DNA of 29,627 nucleotides from Conidiobolus incongruus B7586 (lineage: Eukaryota > Entomophthoromycota > Entomophthoromycetes > Entomophthorales > Conidiobolaceae), in NCBI GenBank assembly GCA_000697335.1, contig JNEM01009592.1, positions 1 to 29,627 of the forward strand, read 5' to 3'. The position numbers were made by a program, and so were the translations under genes. A model generated the notes under the pieces. That model was given only the letters and a program-made list of their open reading frames with translations. It did no database searches and had not been told where the DNA came from. Below are positions 9,727-21,249 of this stretch, in pieces (position 1 is the first letter of the stretch; the number at the start of each line of letters is the position of its first letter).

Positions 9727-12700
9727 ATTTAATTATTAGTATTCATAAATTGTAAATGGATTTTGTATTAAGCGAATTTCTTTACTATAATATTTATTAA
9801 TTGTTTTTCAAAGATTATAAATAAGAAATATTAATTTCAATTTATTATAGGATTGATAAGTACATTTATTTATATAGCCTTTTGAAAAATAATTTAATTT
9901 TTCATATATTTTTCACTAAATAATAATATTCTAAATATATATCAATAAATTCAATTAATAAATAGTGAGATTAATGGTTATATTTATTGATTAAATTTTT
10001 ATTATATTTATGTTTTAATTAGTAGCCTAAAAGAATCAATATTTTTTATAAAAATAATTGAGATTAAGGTATTAAAGGAAATATATCTTAAACATTGTCA
10101 ACATTTAATATCAACGACAATCTAATTCAAACTTTCAATAAAATTAATGAGTATTTTATTATATTAAATACAAAGAATATACGCTATTTAAAACTTGATT
10201 ATATTATTAATTATATTTTAGTTGTATATAAAAATCATTAGGAAATATGTTAGTGAATAATTAGATATATGAGAATATTAAACTATTGCTCATTTTCAAA
10301 AATAATTATAATTCAAAATGAATTCAATAAATATATTAATGTAAAACTATGTATATATTGTTTTGTAATTTATATAAAGATAAAAATTATTCTAAAGTTA
10401 AAGATGTAATTGGCAATATTAATCATAACTATAAATTTTAATAATATTTATAATTTTCAAGTATAATAGATGTAAAATTGTTTATTGAAATATGTCTAAT
10501 CGACAATCATTATGTATATTGAATAGATTAGTCAATAGAAGAGTAAATTTTGTATAATTATCATTTTGTAAGTTGTTCAAAATAATGCTGGTATTATGAT
10601 CGAGACGAAATCGTATTCAAATTTTTATATTGTGATTGAATTACAAGTATTTATATTCCATACTCATTTTTCAAAATTGATTATAGTAAATAAGGTAAAT
10701 GGATTTTAAATAGTATTTCGTCTAACCTGATTAATATACTTTTATCATAAATAAATGTCTGACAAAAACAGACAAGTACATCTATTAATATTTCATGACA
10801 AGATATGTGATTGTGTATTATTTATTGTACCAGAAAAATTGCAAAAATCTTGAGTAATTTCGCATCAAATTTACATTAAACATAAAATGAATTTCAAAGT
10901 CAATGGTATAAACTATGTAATCTAAATTGTCACATATAATATTGCATATATTTCTATCAACATTTTTGACTTATAAATAGCCATTAATAATATAATAAAC
11001 GTATTTTACATTCGTTAAATTATATATTACTATAAATCAATTTAGTATTGTTCTTTTTATTTTTACAAATTTTCTATATTTTTTATTTGTTAAATTTGTT
11101 TTTTTTCGTTTCCAATCTCAATTATTTTCTTATGATATCCTGTATTGTTTTAATATTATCATCATTAATATCGTTCATTTAATATTTTTCATATTTCCAA
11201 TTTTTCACATATCCTTCTTAAACCAGGCATTTATTATGATTTATCATTACATAATAGCTTTATTTAAAAATTTGCTTTACAAAGATATGATATATATTGA
11301 TATTCTTCAAATATTTTTCAATTCACTAATAAAATATTCAATAGAAATTTTATTATAACTTTATGTTCAAATGAATATGTTATTAAACCATTAAATCAAT
11401 GTGTATAAAATCAACAAACCACAACCTTTAGCTACTGAAATATTTGCAATTTTTTACATTTTAATTTGAAATAAAATTGTTTATACGCACAAGGTGTATA
11501 TCAAACTTTTTTAAATTATAAATAGAGTATTCAATAACATCAGAATTATATAAAATTAGTATTGAACTGCGTAATACTTTGATTATACTATTTCACTATA
11601 ACTTTATATTTACTATTAATAATATTGCATATTCATTAAGATAAAACTGGGAAATTAAAACAAATTTCTATTGCTCTGTTGAAAATATAATTGATTTTAT
11701 TAATGATTTTGTCATAATTTATTATATTATACATAAGAATTGATAATAAATTTTTATAATTTTCTTTAAACATCCAATATTTGAAATATTTAAGTTGATT
11801 AAATCCCCTTTTATTTTTATAGTGAATATCAACTAAAATATAATGATTCAGCATTAATACGTATATCTCATCTGAATACTGGATAAAGAATAATCAGGAT
11901 TAGAATTTAGAATATTAATAGTTTATTATACTGGTGATTATATACTCTTGGCAACTTGTGAATTTGTAGAATACAAAAGGATAATAGTAATATATTTTTC
12001 TAATATAGATTTGTAAAAAATATTGAACAATCAATAAATCTAAATGGATTTGTAGTTTATAATAAAAATGAAAAAAAATTACTATAATTAGTCCTATTAA
12101 GCTTATTCATTAATCCGACATAATTAACAATTAAGGAATTAAATTTACTCATTTAATGGTACCAAATTATTTTAAGTTATATTTGATAATGTACTTCACT
12201 ATATAGAATCCTCATCTCAAAGGGAGAAGTATGCTATAATCTAACATAACTAATTTATCAAAATGTTATGCCAAATGAATTTCACGTGAATCTTATCCAA
12301 TTTTTAATTATTATTAGACTAACACTATCAGTAAAAATTATGGATTTACAAAAAAACGTGGCTACACAAATACACAGAACTTCCATAATTGGATATGAGC
12401 TGTTTTTAATATTTTCAAATTTTAAATAATATTCGAATATTTTATATCTAGGAAATATAAAAAGTATCTGATATTCATTATAGCTTTGATTATTGCATCA
12501 TATCATTCTAGTTGTTGCTTTAGTCTAAGAACAAACTTGATTTAAACTACCATTTTATATCATTAGTTTATATATTTCTAATTTTTCTCAAATTATAGAT
12601 TATGTGAAACTTAATATAATATGAATAAATCATGATAAATATAATGAATAATTGAAGCAATTATATAATTAATATGTATAGTAGCTGTATATTACTATCA

Positions 12701-13532
12701 TTGGTCATAATAACATCGTTTAAACTCAATATTTTGATTTTACTTAGAATTAACCATTGATTAACATAAATAAATCGTCTTCAAATACCATAATATAAAT
12801 GCAATGTATGTATATATATAATATTATTTATTTATAAAATAATATTTGCTAAAATTTATTAAATTTTAATAAATATTATTTTTTTAATGAAATAGTTAAA
12901 TTAAAATGAAATTAAATAATATGAAAATTAGTTGAAAATTTGAAACTCACGTTGCAAAAACGAACATTAAGTCTATCACACATTAATTTAATAATTAATA
13001 TAATTAGTATATTTATGAAAATTTTCAAATTGATTAATGATGGTGATAGTTATATAATTGAAATGATTAATTTTTAACAATATTGATAGGATCAAAATCA
13101 AATTAAAAAGTTCTTTTTATTAATATATTAATTTGAGGTATATTGATTCATTATGATTTTTAATTTTGGTGCATTCATGATTATTAAGTTTATTTAAATA
13201 TCAGTATTTTTTACATGTTTTAAAAATGAATAATAATTGAATAAAATTGTCAATATAGTTCCAATGTACTTGAAGTTGGATTATTATTATATTTTTGAGT
13301 TTATTGATTGGCTGATGTGTTGGTTAATATAATATTACAAAATTTTTTCAATATATTTTTAGATTATATATAATTAATCCTTTATATTGGTTTATCATTA
13401 TTAATTTATTTATTTTATTATACTTGTTAACATAATTTAGATATTTAACACTGAAATATATTTCGAATATTTTCTATATACCATGACAGTTTTTATAAGC
13501 TTTGATTTTATTAAAATATATGAAAATTTGGA
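9727..13532. other. Long A/T-rich intergenic region
   Basis: Nearly 3.8 kb with no gene I can support. It consists of A/T words and poly(A/T) runs with scattered CpG and normal CpA frequency, unlike the right end of the window. A + strand frame at 12268-12429 encodes 53 residues (beginning MPNEFHVNLIQFLIIIRL) and is followed near 12480-12560 by another short protein-like stretch in a different frame; both may be relics of one gene but are too short to identify. Confidence 0.6.
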
Positions 13533-14032
13533 TCATTGCTTACAAAACAAGTAATTGTTACCAGGAAAATATTGCGGGTTCACAAAAGTGTGATGCTCCA
13601 CCATATATTTAGCATCATACTTTTTCTCGTTTGGTTTGATTGGTTGAGAGAATTGCTTGACCAGTATTTTGGGATCAGTATGGCTATTTGTATGAAATAG
13701 AATGCTGAAAATTTACTGCTATTTGAAGCATTTGACCGAGTTCAATTTATTGATCATGATATTGAATAAATATTGAAATAGTTGGTGATTTAGATTAAAT
13801 TTAGAATTAATTAAAGTTAATTCAAGGTGCAACTTATGAATACCTCCTTTATCAGCTAATGACTGATAGAAGAGGATTTATATTAAATCAATATTTATAT
13901 CCTGCAGCGTAAATACATATCTATTATTGAGCGTACGAGGTGAGTAAAAGTTGGATTAATATTTGGTAAGTGAAAGGGTTTCAACAGAGTATTTTGAGGC
14001 ATGAGAAAATCTTGAATAAATTGATTTGACAT
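13533..14032 (-). pseudogene. Candidate divergent gene or decayed gene next to the HSF-type regulator
   Basis: I do not recognise this product. On the minus strand an ATG at 14032-14030 opens 32 codons (MSNQFIQDFLMPQNTLLKPF at the start). A 74-base GT-AG intron (13936-13863, acceptor CTATCAG) joins it in phase to a 47-codon stretch containing SLADKGGIHKLHLELTLIN, which ends at stops around 13721-13710. The same frame then runs open to a stop at 13535-13533, with natural-looking residues such as VKQFSQPIKPNEKKYDAKYM and FVNPQYFPGNNYLFCKQ. A second intron, for example with acceptor TTTTCAG near 13710 or CTGGTCAAG near 13645, could remove the stops, but no strong donor is at a usual distance. 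So either the gene has an unusual intron or it is decaying. Composition is clearly less A/T-rich than the spacer to its left. It would be transcribed away from the HSF-type gene. Confidence 0.35.
13591..13617. repeat. Small inverted repeat
   Basis: TGATGCT (13591-13597) and AGCATCA (13611-13617) are perfect complements separated by 13 bases and could form a hairpin in RNA. It lies inside the candidate minus-strand coding segment, so it may be coincidental. Confidence 0.3.
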
Positions 14033-14297
14033 TGGTGCAACTTTGAGCAAAATATTTTAATTGTCGTCAGTTACTTGAAACCAAATTCATAAATAGAAAA
14101 AAGAAAAATTCTATTTAGTGATGATTGGCTGATTGGTTACCCAATGAGATTAATCCGATTGAGAACTCCAATATATAAACAGTTATTATGTGTGTAATTG
14201 AGTAATACAATTTCGATGTTATCATAGAAATATTCAATTTTATCTCCTCATCATCTTCTAAAAATCATCACTTCCATACTACTAATCATATAATATA
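14033..14297. promoter_or_regulatory. Upstream region of the HSF-type gene: CCAAT cluster and TATA box
   Basis: Three CCAAT-box cores lie within 22 bases: ATTGG at 14124-14128 and 14132-14136 (reverse orientation) and CCAAT at 14141-14145, the pentamer bound by the fungal HAP/NF-Y complex. A TATA-like TATATAA follows at 14172-14178, about 120 bases before the start codon, so the core promoter probably lies there with a 5' untranslated region of roughly 90 bases rich in CATC and TTCT words. If the minus-strand candidate at 14032 is real, this 265-base interval would be a shared bidirectional promoter. I find no convincing triple heat-shock element, so autoregulation is not shown. Confidence 0.5.
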
Positions 14298-15558
14298 ATG
14301 AACTTTGAATCTGATACATCTAACACCATGCCTAAACCTAATCCAGTTGGCAGAACCGGTCAAAACACCTTTGTTGGAAAACTTTTAAGGTATTTATCTA
14401 AAGCCTTTTGAAAAATGACTTTATAACCCTAGAATTTTTAGCTTAATATCCGATCCTCAAAATACGCCTCTTATTCACTGGAATACAGAAGGGACATCCT
14501 TCATTGTTGTTAATGCCGCTACTTTTGCTCAAGTCATATTACCAAATCACTTTAAACATAACAATTTTTCAAGTTTTATCCGTCAATTAAATATGTACGG
14601 ATTCCATAAGACTAATAGAACTCCCCGCGGTCAAAGGGGCGACTCAGAACATCAATCATGGGAGTTTTCACACCCCATGTTTATTCGTGATCGTCCTGAA
14701 TTGGCCGCAAGTATTAAAAGATCATTGAATGACCAAGAATCCTTAACTAAGTCAATTTCTAATGATTTCCAAACCAATTTGAATCTCATGCAGTCAGCCC
14801 AGAGCGAGTTAGCGCAGCAAGTTCAAAATCTCCGCAAAGATCATAACCGTCTTGTGATGGAACTCTCGGAGGCAAAGCGAATTCAAGCTGCCCAACAGCA
14901 AATAATTAACAATCTTTTGCATTCTAACCAGGCTAAAGCATATCTTAATCATCGTAGGTGCTAAATCATCCCAATTTTATCCCCTTCAACTGAATAACAC
15001 TAGTTTTCCCCAATTTTAGAAATTAACTCGAATCCTACTCCTGGAAACACACTTATGGTACCCACTGAGCCTAACCAGCCCTCTATCTGCATAACCCCTG
15101 CCAATGAAGTCCCTAATTCCTACCCTAACCTCATGCTAGATATGTCCAACCTCCCTGACCGCTCCCTTCAGCAAGTCTCATCTCCAAATTCGCCCAGCTA
15201 CATGCACTCGCCTATTCCTCACTCTCCTCTCTCTCAGTCCCCTATGTCTCACTCTCCTCAACCTCCTTCATTCCAGCTCCCTCCAGGGCTTTCACTCTCT
15301 ATCCCAACCTCCCAACCCAATGTCCATCTTACACCTCAGTCCATCTCTAATATGTCAAATACTCACCTTACTCCCAATTTATCTCCTATTACACCATCAG
15401 AGGTTTCTGGATCTGACGATGGCTATCATATCAGCCCTACCAGCCCCCATCACCCAACAACCCCATTCAACAATATATCACCCCCTCATAGTCAGCCACA
15501 TGCAGGCTGGATATTTAATCAAAATCATTTAAATCCTAACGCTTCTAATTATTCTTGA
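14298..15558 (+). CDS. Heat-shock-factor-type transcription factor
   Basis: A nuclear DNA-binding regulator; HSF-type factors bind nGAAn arrays as trimers. Exons are 14298-14389, 14442-14953 and 15020-15558, giving 380 residues. The winged-helix HSF domain spans about residues 22-124: FVGKLL-SLISDP, LIHWN, FIVVN, then the recognition helix block NNFSSFIRQLNMYGFHKT (71-88) and WEFSHPMFIRDRPEL. The wing loop NRTPRGQRGD resembles zygomycete-type HSFs. Residues about 126-195 have heptad hydrophobics and many Gln/Leu, a coiled coil for oligomerisation. Residues 202-380 are disordered, rich in Pro, Ser, His and Asn with repeated HSP/QSP (Ser-Pro) units. No response-regulator receiver domain is present, so it is not Skn7/Prr1-like; Hsf1 and Sfl1-like identities remain open. 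The second possible AG at 14431-14432 was rejected as acceptor because it would disrupt KLLSLISDP. The C-rich codons of exon 3 contrast sharply with the A/T genome. Met11 is an alternative start. Confidence 0.93.
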
Positions 15559-18500
15559 ATAACTCATCGCATATTGTACTATAGTAACACAGCTCTAAAT
15601 ATTTCTATTACTAATGAGGCAATTGGACCTTTGAGACGATTCAACTGATCAGATATGCAATTCATAACCCACTGATACCATCATCTCACAATATTTTTGT
15701 AAAATATCTAGTATTCTACTATTAAAACTGGTAATACAATCTATCAATTATCCTCATTTTTTATTGTTCAATATAATCTTAATAATTTTAACATTATAAC
15801 ACAACATATTCACAATGATTTAATATTATCTATAACTCATTCAAATTTACCTAATTTATTCAAATGTTTACTTTGTTAAATTATATTTAGAATTATAGAA
15901 TATTCTATTCATTGGAGACGCATTTAATGAACTATCATTTACTCCCTAATTTTCATTTTAGTTAACCATATGACTGATTACAATTTTGCATTACACTAAA
16001 ATTTCCAAGAAATATGATTCATTTAGTTTACTTGACTTTTTTATAGTATATTACCAAATTTAATAGTTTAGACATTTAAAACATTTTTGCCAATATTATA
16101 ATTATCATCATATCTTTTCTTTCATTTTTTGCCAAATATTTTCCAATTGATTATCAAGATATTTAATTAATTAAAATGTGGTTATTCTATTATTAGACAA
16201 GCTTTTTCCCAACTTAACATTTGCCAATAAAGATATATATATATATATATATATATCTATTTATTTAGATCATTTGACCTAACCCACATACTCAATTCAA
16301 ATTGATTGTATGAAAACTGTATCTTTCATTATTCATACTCAATATTCATTATAAATAAAATATCTATTTTATATTTATTTCTTGAAATTGATTAATTTTT
16401 TTATGTGATCCTCAAATTATATGATATTGTTAAAGTTTTTTTTCATTTGTTAAATCTTTTATTATAAATTATATTTATGAAATCATTTAATTTTTTTACA
16501 TTAAATTTTATTAAATTGAAAGGTAACTACTCTTCCAAATGGGGGAATTTAAGTGGTATTGAAAAAATTTCTAAATATAGAATATTTGTATACTATAAAG
16601 TTGTAAATCATCAAATTGCAAATTAATTAATATATAATCAAATTTTGAGTGCATTAACTTACACTAATTTAGTGATATTATACTCTCAAAATATAATATT
16701 TTAATGTATTTATATATAATACATTATATTTTTTTACAGAAAAATGATCAATCATTTCAGTTTTACAAAATTTAATATAATTAATTACGGCAAAATGAGA
16801 AATTTGAGTTCCAAATGAACTGATATCTCAAAAATTTAAAAATTATCCTTAATTTAAATGTGTTATATATAGTCAAATAGTATATTTTTGAATTTGTAAT
16901 TTTCAAGTAAATATATATTTCGATTATAATATGATTAGATTAGCATTCATATTAAGTCAGCATTTTCATTTGCAATTTAGTTTGTAATTTAGGAATTTTT
17001 AATACTAAATTTGAATGATAAAATATTATATAAATTTTTTATAGAATCCACTTATATTTCTTATTTATTTGAATATATGTTAAACTTTTTAACATTATTA
17101 ATTTAATAAAAAAATTTGGAGCTGATATTATAAAGCTCTATTTTGAATGTTATACAATTTGAAACAGTAATCATCCAAAATTTTCATATTATATTCCAGT
17201 TTTTTAAAATGATATAATTAGTTTTTTTGACCTATTATATAATTAAGAATATAAAAACTATTACCTATAAATTTATTGTTAATTCAAGAATTGGATAAAG
17301 TAGCGTTTGGAAAATGAGAACAGCGCAGCATATACAACTATCTATTCAATTAATTCTAGAATTCTGAGCTTGTGAAAATCCTTTTATGTATTATTTAACA
17401 ACAATATTATAAATGGATAGATGTATATAATTTTTTGTTAATTTGCAGATAGGTTAGGATCGATTAACTTTTGTATTAGCTATTTAAAACAACGATACAC
17501 TATTTAAGGGTAATTTTGCAAACTTTGATTGGCTGCAGTTTATGTATATTCTGGAAATAACATTATATATGAAATATAATTTTTTTTTCAATAATTTCAA
17601 ATCCATTATTGATTGTTTTAATTTTATCAAATATATTGGTTAATTTTAAAATAATTTAAATGTAATTATGAATATTCCAGTTTTTAAGTCATATAATAAA
17701 TGCTCAACAATTTTTGAAAATAGTTTGATAATTTATAATATCAGTAACAAAATAGTGGAATATTGATAATATTAAATAATTTCATTTAATCAATCAGAAT
17801 TCAATTCATATATATATTATATTTGATTCAGTTGAATTTTTCACATTATGTTAGATTTGATTATTTCCTATTTATAGATTAAGTATTGATTTATTATAGG
17901 TGAATAATTTGTACGAATCTTTTGATGTTAATTATACATTATTCAGTAATAATATAGTTTTAAAAATATCTATTTAATTAATAAATTATTATATTCATCT
18001 TTATATTTTTTTAAAATAATCTGTTTAGCATATGTTCTACTTTAGCTTTTGAAATATATAATCAGGTTTTTAATGATAATATTAATTGTCCGTTTATACA
18101 TCTATTTAATTGTATTTGGTATATTAGTACTTCAAGAATATTCAACTTAGGTATATAATATCTTTATCCTTCAAATATAATTATAAAAATTATTTATTAT
18201 GCTGATTATTGTCCAAATGTTATTGTATTTTATTAAAGGATATTTACCTATGATTCTATTAATTTTCATTATAATGACAGAAAAAATAATATTATTTATA
18301 TTCAATATTTATCTAATAATGAAAATAATTTATTTTCAAAAATATTTTAAATTCATATAATAAATATAAAATTACTAACATTAATTCCATGATATAATTT
18401 CCTTAATATTTTTATTTTAACATTAGTAATTTGTAAAATTATTTCTTCGTAATTGAATTGTATAAAATATATTTATAACAAATTTTAAAATTTAATTCAA

Positions 18501-19810
18501 TTATGATATAATTTTAATTTATTATGTGGTTCAATGTTTTAGTAATTTAATCTTTAATAATAATATAAATTAATATAAAATATTTTTACCACTTTCTGAT
18601 ATTGGGTTTATCCTTGCTTATTCTTATGATTATGAATATCTTAACTAAACATTATGCTAGAATGATTAATACATTTTTCATATATTTTAGCTATCAACCA
18701 ATATCTGATATATAATTTCAAAATAAAATATACTTGAAATATGTTCTATGAAATCAATTCTTTTTAATTATTTCATATTGAATATGCCAAGTAAAGTTGA
18801 CTAAATAGTTGGAGGTGGTAAAAGGAGTGTAATAATCCAAATGAATTAAAAATAATAATATTTGTGTTTTATCTCTATTTGATTAAATTTAATTTAATAT
18901 TCTGTTTTGTAATATTAAATTTGGATAGAAATTAAAAAATAACCAAATATAAAAAATTATAATTATCAATTAATACTATATATATGTTGAAATACAATAT
19001 TTACTAGAATGATATTTAAGTAATAGTATTTTGCTGAGAGTTTGAAAATGTGTTACTGAGAAATTTGATATCTTTATTTTTAGGTTTATAATTATTTATT
19101 ATAATAACAGAGATTAGCTGATGAAAAAAATATAATAAATTAGTTATATAAATATCTATACAACAAATAAATCAAATGATGAAAATTAAATATATAATTT
19201 AACTATATAATTTTGCTCAAGACAATTATAATCTATCTCTGGAGCATTATCGAACAAACAAAGGATAAAATTAACAACAATATATATTGATGTATATTTA
19301 AAAGTAGAAAATTAAAGTTTTAGATATTTAAAATATCTCTAATTTCAATAATTCCCAATACAATATATTATCTCTTATAAATAATGATGTTAGTTTTGCA
19401 TACAATTATTTCCATTATATTATAGAAGAATATTTTGCGGAATTATAGGGGTATTACGATATATATAATCATGAGGATAAATCCTTAAATTGATGTAGAT
19501 TAACATAACAATAATTTTCCAAATACTTTTAATAAATGTGTTATATATCAATTGATTATTAAAATATCCTTATTTAGTGAATCAAATAAGCATAATCAAT
19601 TGATTTCAATATTCATGCCAGTAATAAGATGAATATTATGCTGTCAAATTATATTCATCGTAAAATGCCAAAATTTAATGATTGACAAAGTTTTTTATTA
19701 TTTGATCCAATTATAATTTGAATTTAAAATTATTTGTTAATATTATAAAATACAAATACTAAACAAGCTGTTACTTATATTTTATAATATCATTGTGGAT
19801 ATATATATAT
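15559..19810. other. Long A/T-rich intergenic region
   Basis: The first 150-200 bases are the 3' untranslated region of the HSF-type gene. The remainder is A/T-rich with no supportable gene. A small patch at about 17300-17540 is richer in G and C (it includes GCGTTTGG and CAGCGCAGC) and could hold a short exon or relic, but both strands open only about 17 codons there. Confidence 0.6.
16233..16256. repeat. (AT)12 microsatellite
   Basis: Twelve uninterrupted AT units, flanked by AG and CT. It is the longest perfect dinucleotide run left of 21 kb. Confidence 0.9.
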
Positions 19811-20145
19811 TAACACGAGTTGAGAAAGTGGTGTTCGGGTTAATTCAAATACAAGAGAGAGATCTGGTGAATTCCAGGTAACTATTAAAGAGAGATGGAG
19901 CTTATTGGTTTAAGACAGATAGCTGGGAGGACCCAGATCGAGCTCGTCGTCTTGAAGATAGCTCTAATTCCGGGTTTTATATAGAGTGAATAGAGGATGG
20001 AGTTTTATGGAGTTTTCCGGTGGCTTGTATCACCAGCCAATTAAAGGATAGAGCTGAAGTGGCTGATCATGTGAGGGGGGAATGACCCTTTTATTCAGTT
20101 TATGTAAGCATATTAAGTAAGAGAGGATTCTCCTGACTCGTGACA
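19811..20145 (-). mobile_element. Probable solo LTR of an LTR retrotransposon
   Basis: A 335-base block of clearly higher GC than its surroundings (about eight CpGs, words such as GATCGAGCTCGTCGTC) is bounded by short inverted termini, CACGAGT at the left and ACTCGTG at the right. On the minus strand it begins TGTCACGAGT, has a TATATAAAACCC box near its middle and a TTGTATTTGA stretch before the end, in the order expected of U3-R-U5. Both sides abut AT repeats, so a short target duplication (ATAT) is possible but cannot be proved. No internal domain follows on either side, hence solo LTR. It does not resemble the chromovirus LTRs further right. A non-autonomous DNA element with short inverted ends is the alternative. 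It looks young because its composition has not drifted to that of the region. Confidence 0.55.
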
Positions 20146-20289
20146 ATATATATCTTATTTATTCGATTGTACAATAAAAACTCCATTTTTGAATAAGGAT
20201 TGAGTGGCACTAGTATGTGATTGGTAAATTTAATATAAAATTTGTAGTTCAAATAATTTGTAAATAATCAAACATGCATTTTTCAGATT

Positions 20290-21010
20290 CTATGATAACC
20301 AAATCAATATGCTTAAAGTCTATATAGCATTATTATTCGTATACTATATAGATCTGACCAATGGAACTATTCCAATTTACAAAACTCCATATTGGTATTA
20401 AATTATTACTATTGTTAGGCATGAAATATTTAGTAGTGATTTCATTGATCATCCTATAATATTTAAATCCAATCCAATAATCTCCTTTGGATTCACAATA
20501 TGTTTTGTCTAACCTTTGAGGTATTTGTAACACTCTCAAATCTGTCACACCAGCTCCAACTCCGGCTAAAAAAGTTGTTAAACCATCTAACCATAATGCT
20601 CATTCATCTGGAAATGAAGATCAAATGAACTAAAGTGTAGAAGCTCAGGATTATCAAAATTTAGCTGATTTTTTAAAATCTATAGTGCAGATATGGGAAC
20701 TGAAGATAATCAAAAAATTCCACAATCTAGACTTGTTGATTCCAATTCTCCAACCGCTCAATGTGACACCTTTGAAAATAATGGCTCAAATATTGTTCAA
20801 AATTGTGTTGACAATAATGCAAGGTTGATCAATGATATGATAAAAACTCCCCAATCAAGAGTGTGATGTTAGTATTCTGTTTGATTTTCCATTGGGAAAT
20901 CTATTTGGTTTTTTTGGCCTTGCAAGTGGCATGAATACTAATTCAATCAAACAATATGGAATCGAGAACAAGAGAATTAGCGAGCTGGAAAAGGGAAAAA
21001 AATGACTTTT
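20290..21010 (+). pseudogene. Unidentified coding relics
   Basis: I do not recognise a family. Several short stretches with normal codon choice follow each other on the + strand in different frames. 20309-20401 begins with a signal-peptide-like MLKVYIALLFVYYIDLTNG. 20520-20633 reads VTPAPTPAKKVVKPSNHNAH and stops. 20669-20866 contains MGTEDNQKIPQSRLVDSNSP. 20844-21005 contains FDFPLGNLFGFFGLASGM and ends ISELEKGKK. The minus strand over 20590-20333 is also open for about 88 codons (ending SSIGQIYIVYE) and could instead be the true strand of the left part. No set of GT-AG introns of the usual size joins them cleanly, so a decayed gene is likelier than a live one. Composition is normal for genes here and CpG is present. 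Confidence 0.35.
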
Positions 21011-21249
21011 TATACATTGATTAGTATATTGTTCAATTTCCTATATAAAAATCAAAACTTTACAATATTGTATTCGATTTTAGTATATTTTTAAAAATAT
21101 TGGTATTCCCTATTTATGTAGCTTTCAGAATCGTCGCCAACATTAAACCTCTTTTCAATCTTGGATTGTCTGATTAATTATCGAATGCTTTTTTAATTTG
21201 AAAAAGAATAGCAAGAAAAATGGAATAAATTGACAGCCTTAATAATTAT

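Noticed and set aside
11636-11854. Minus-strand open frame of 72 codons
   Set aside because: Asn/Tyr/Lys/Ile-rich translation from A/T sequence in a spacer; no domain, no neighbouring exons.
14041-14120. Heat-shock element for autoregulation of the HSF-type gene
   Set aside because: GAA and TTC cores occur (for example near 14103-14111) but with wrong spacing; no nGAAnnTTCn unit was found.
14390-14432. Use of the earlier AG (14431-14432) as acceptor of the first intron in the HSF-type gene
   Set aside because: It would insert residues into the conserved FVGKL-LSLISDP start of the DNA-binding domain; the next AG, ten bases on, restores the family pattern.
15320-15532. Second open frame overlapping the tail of the HSF-type gene
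   Set aside because: It is a shifted shadow of the C-rich third exon, which is held open by low T content.
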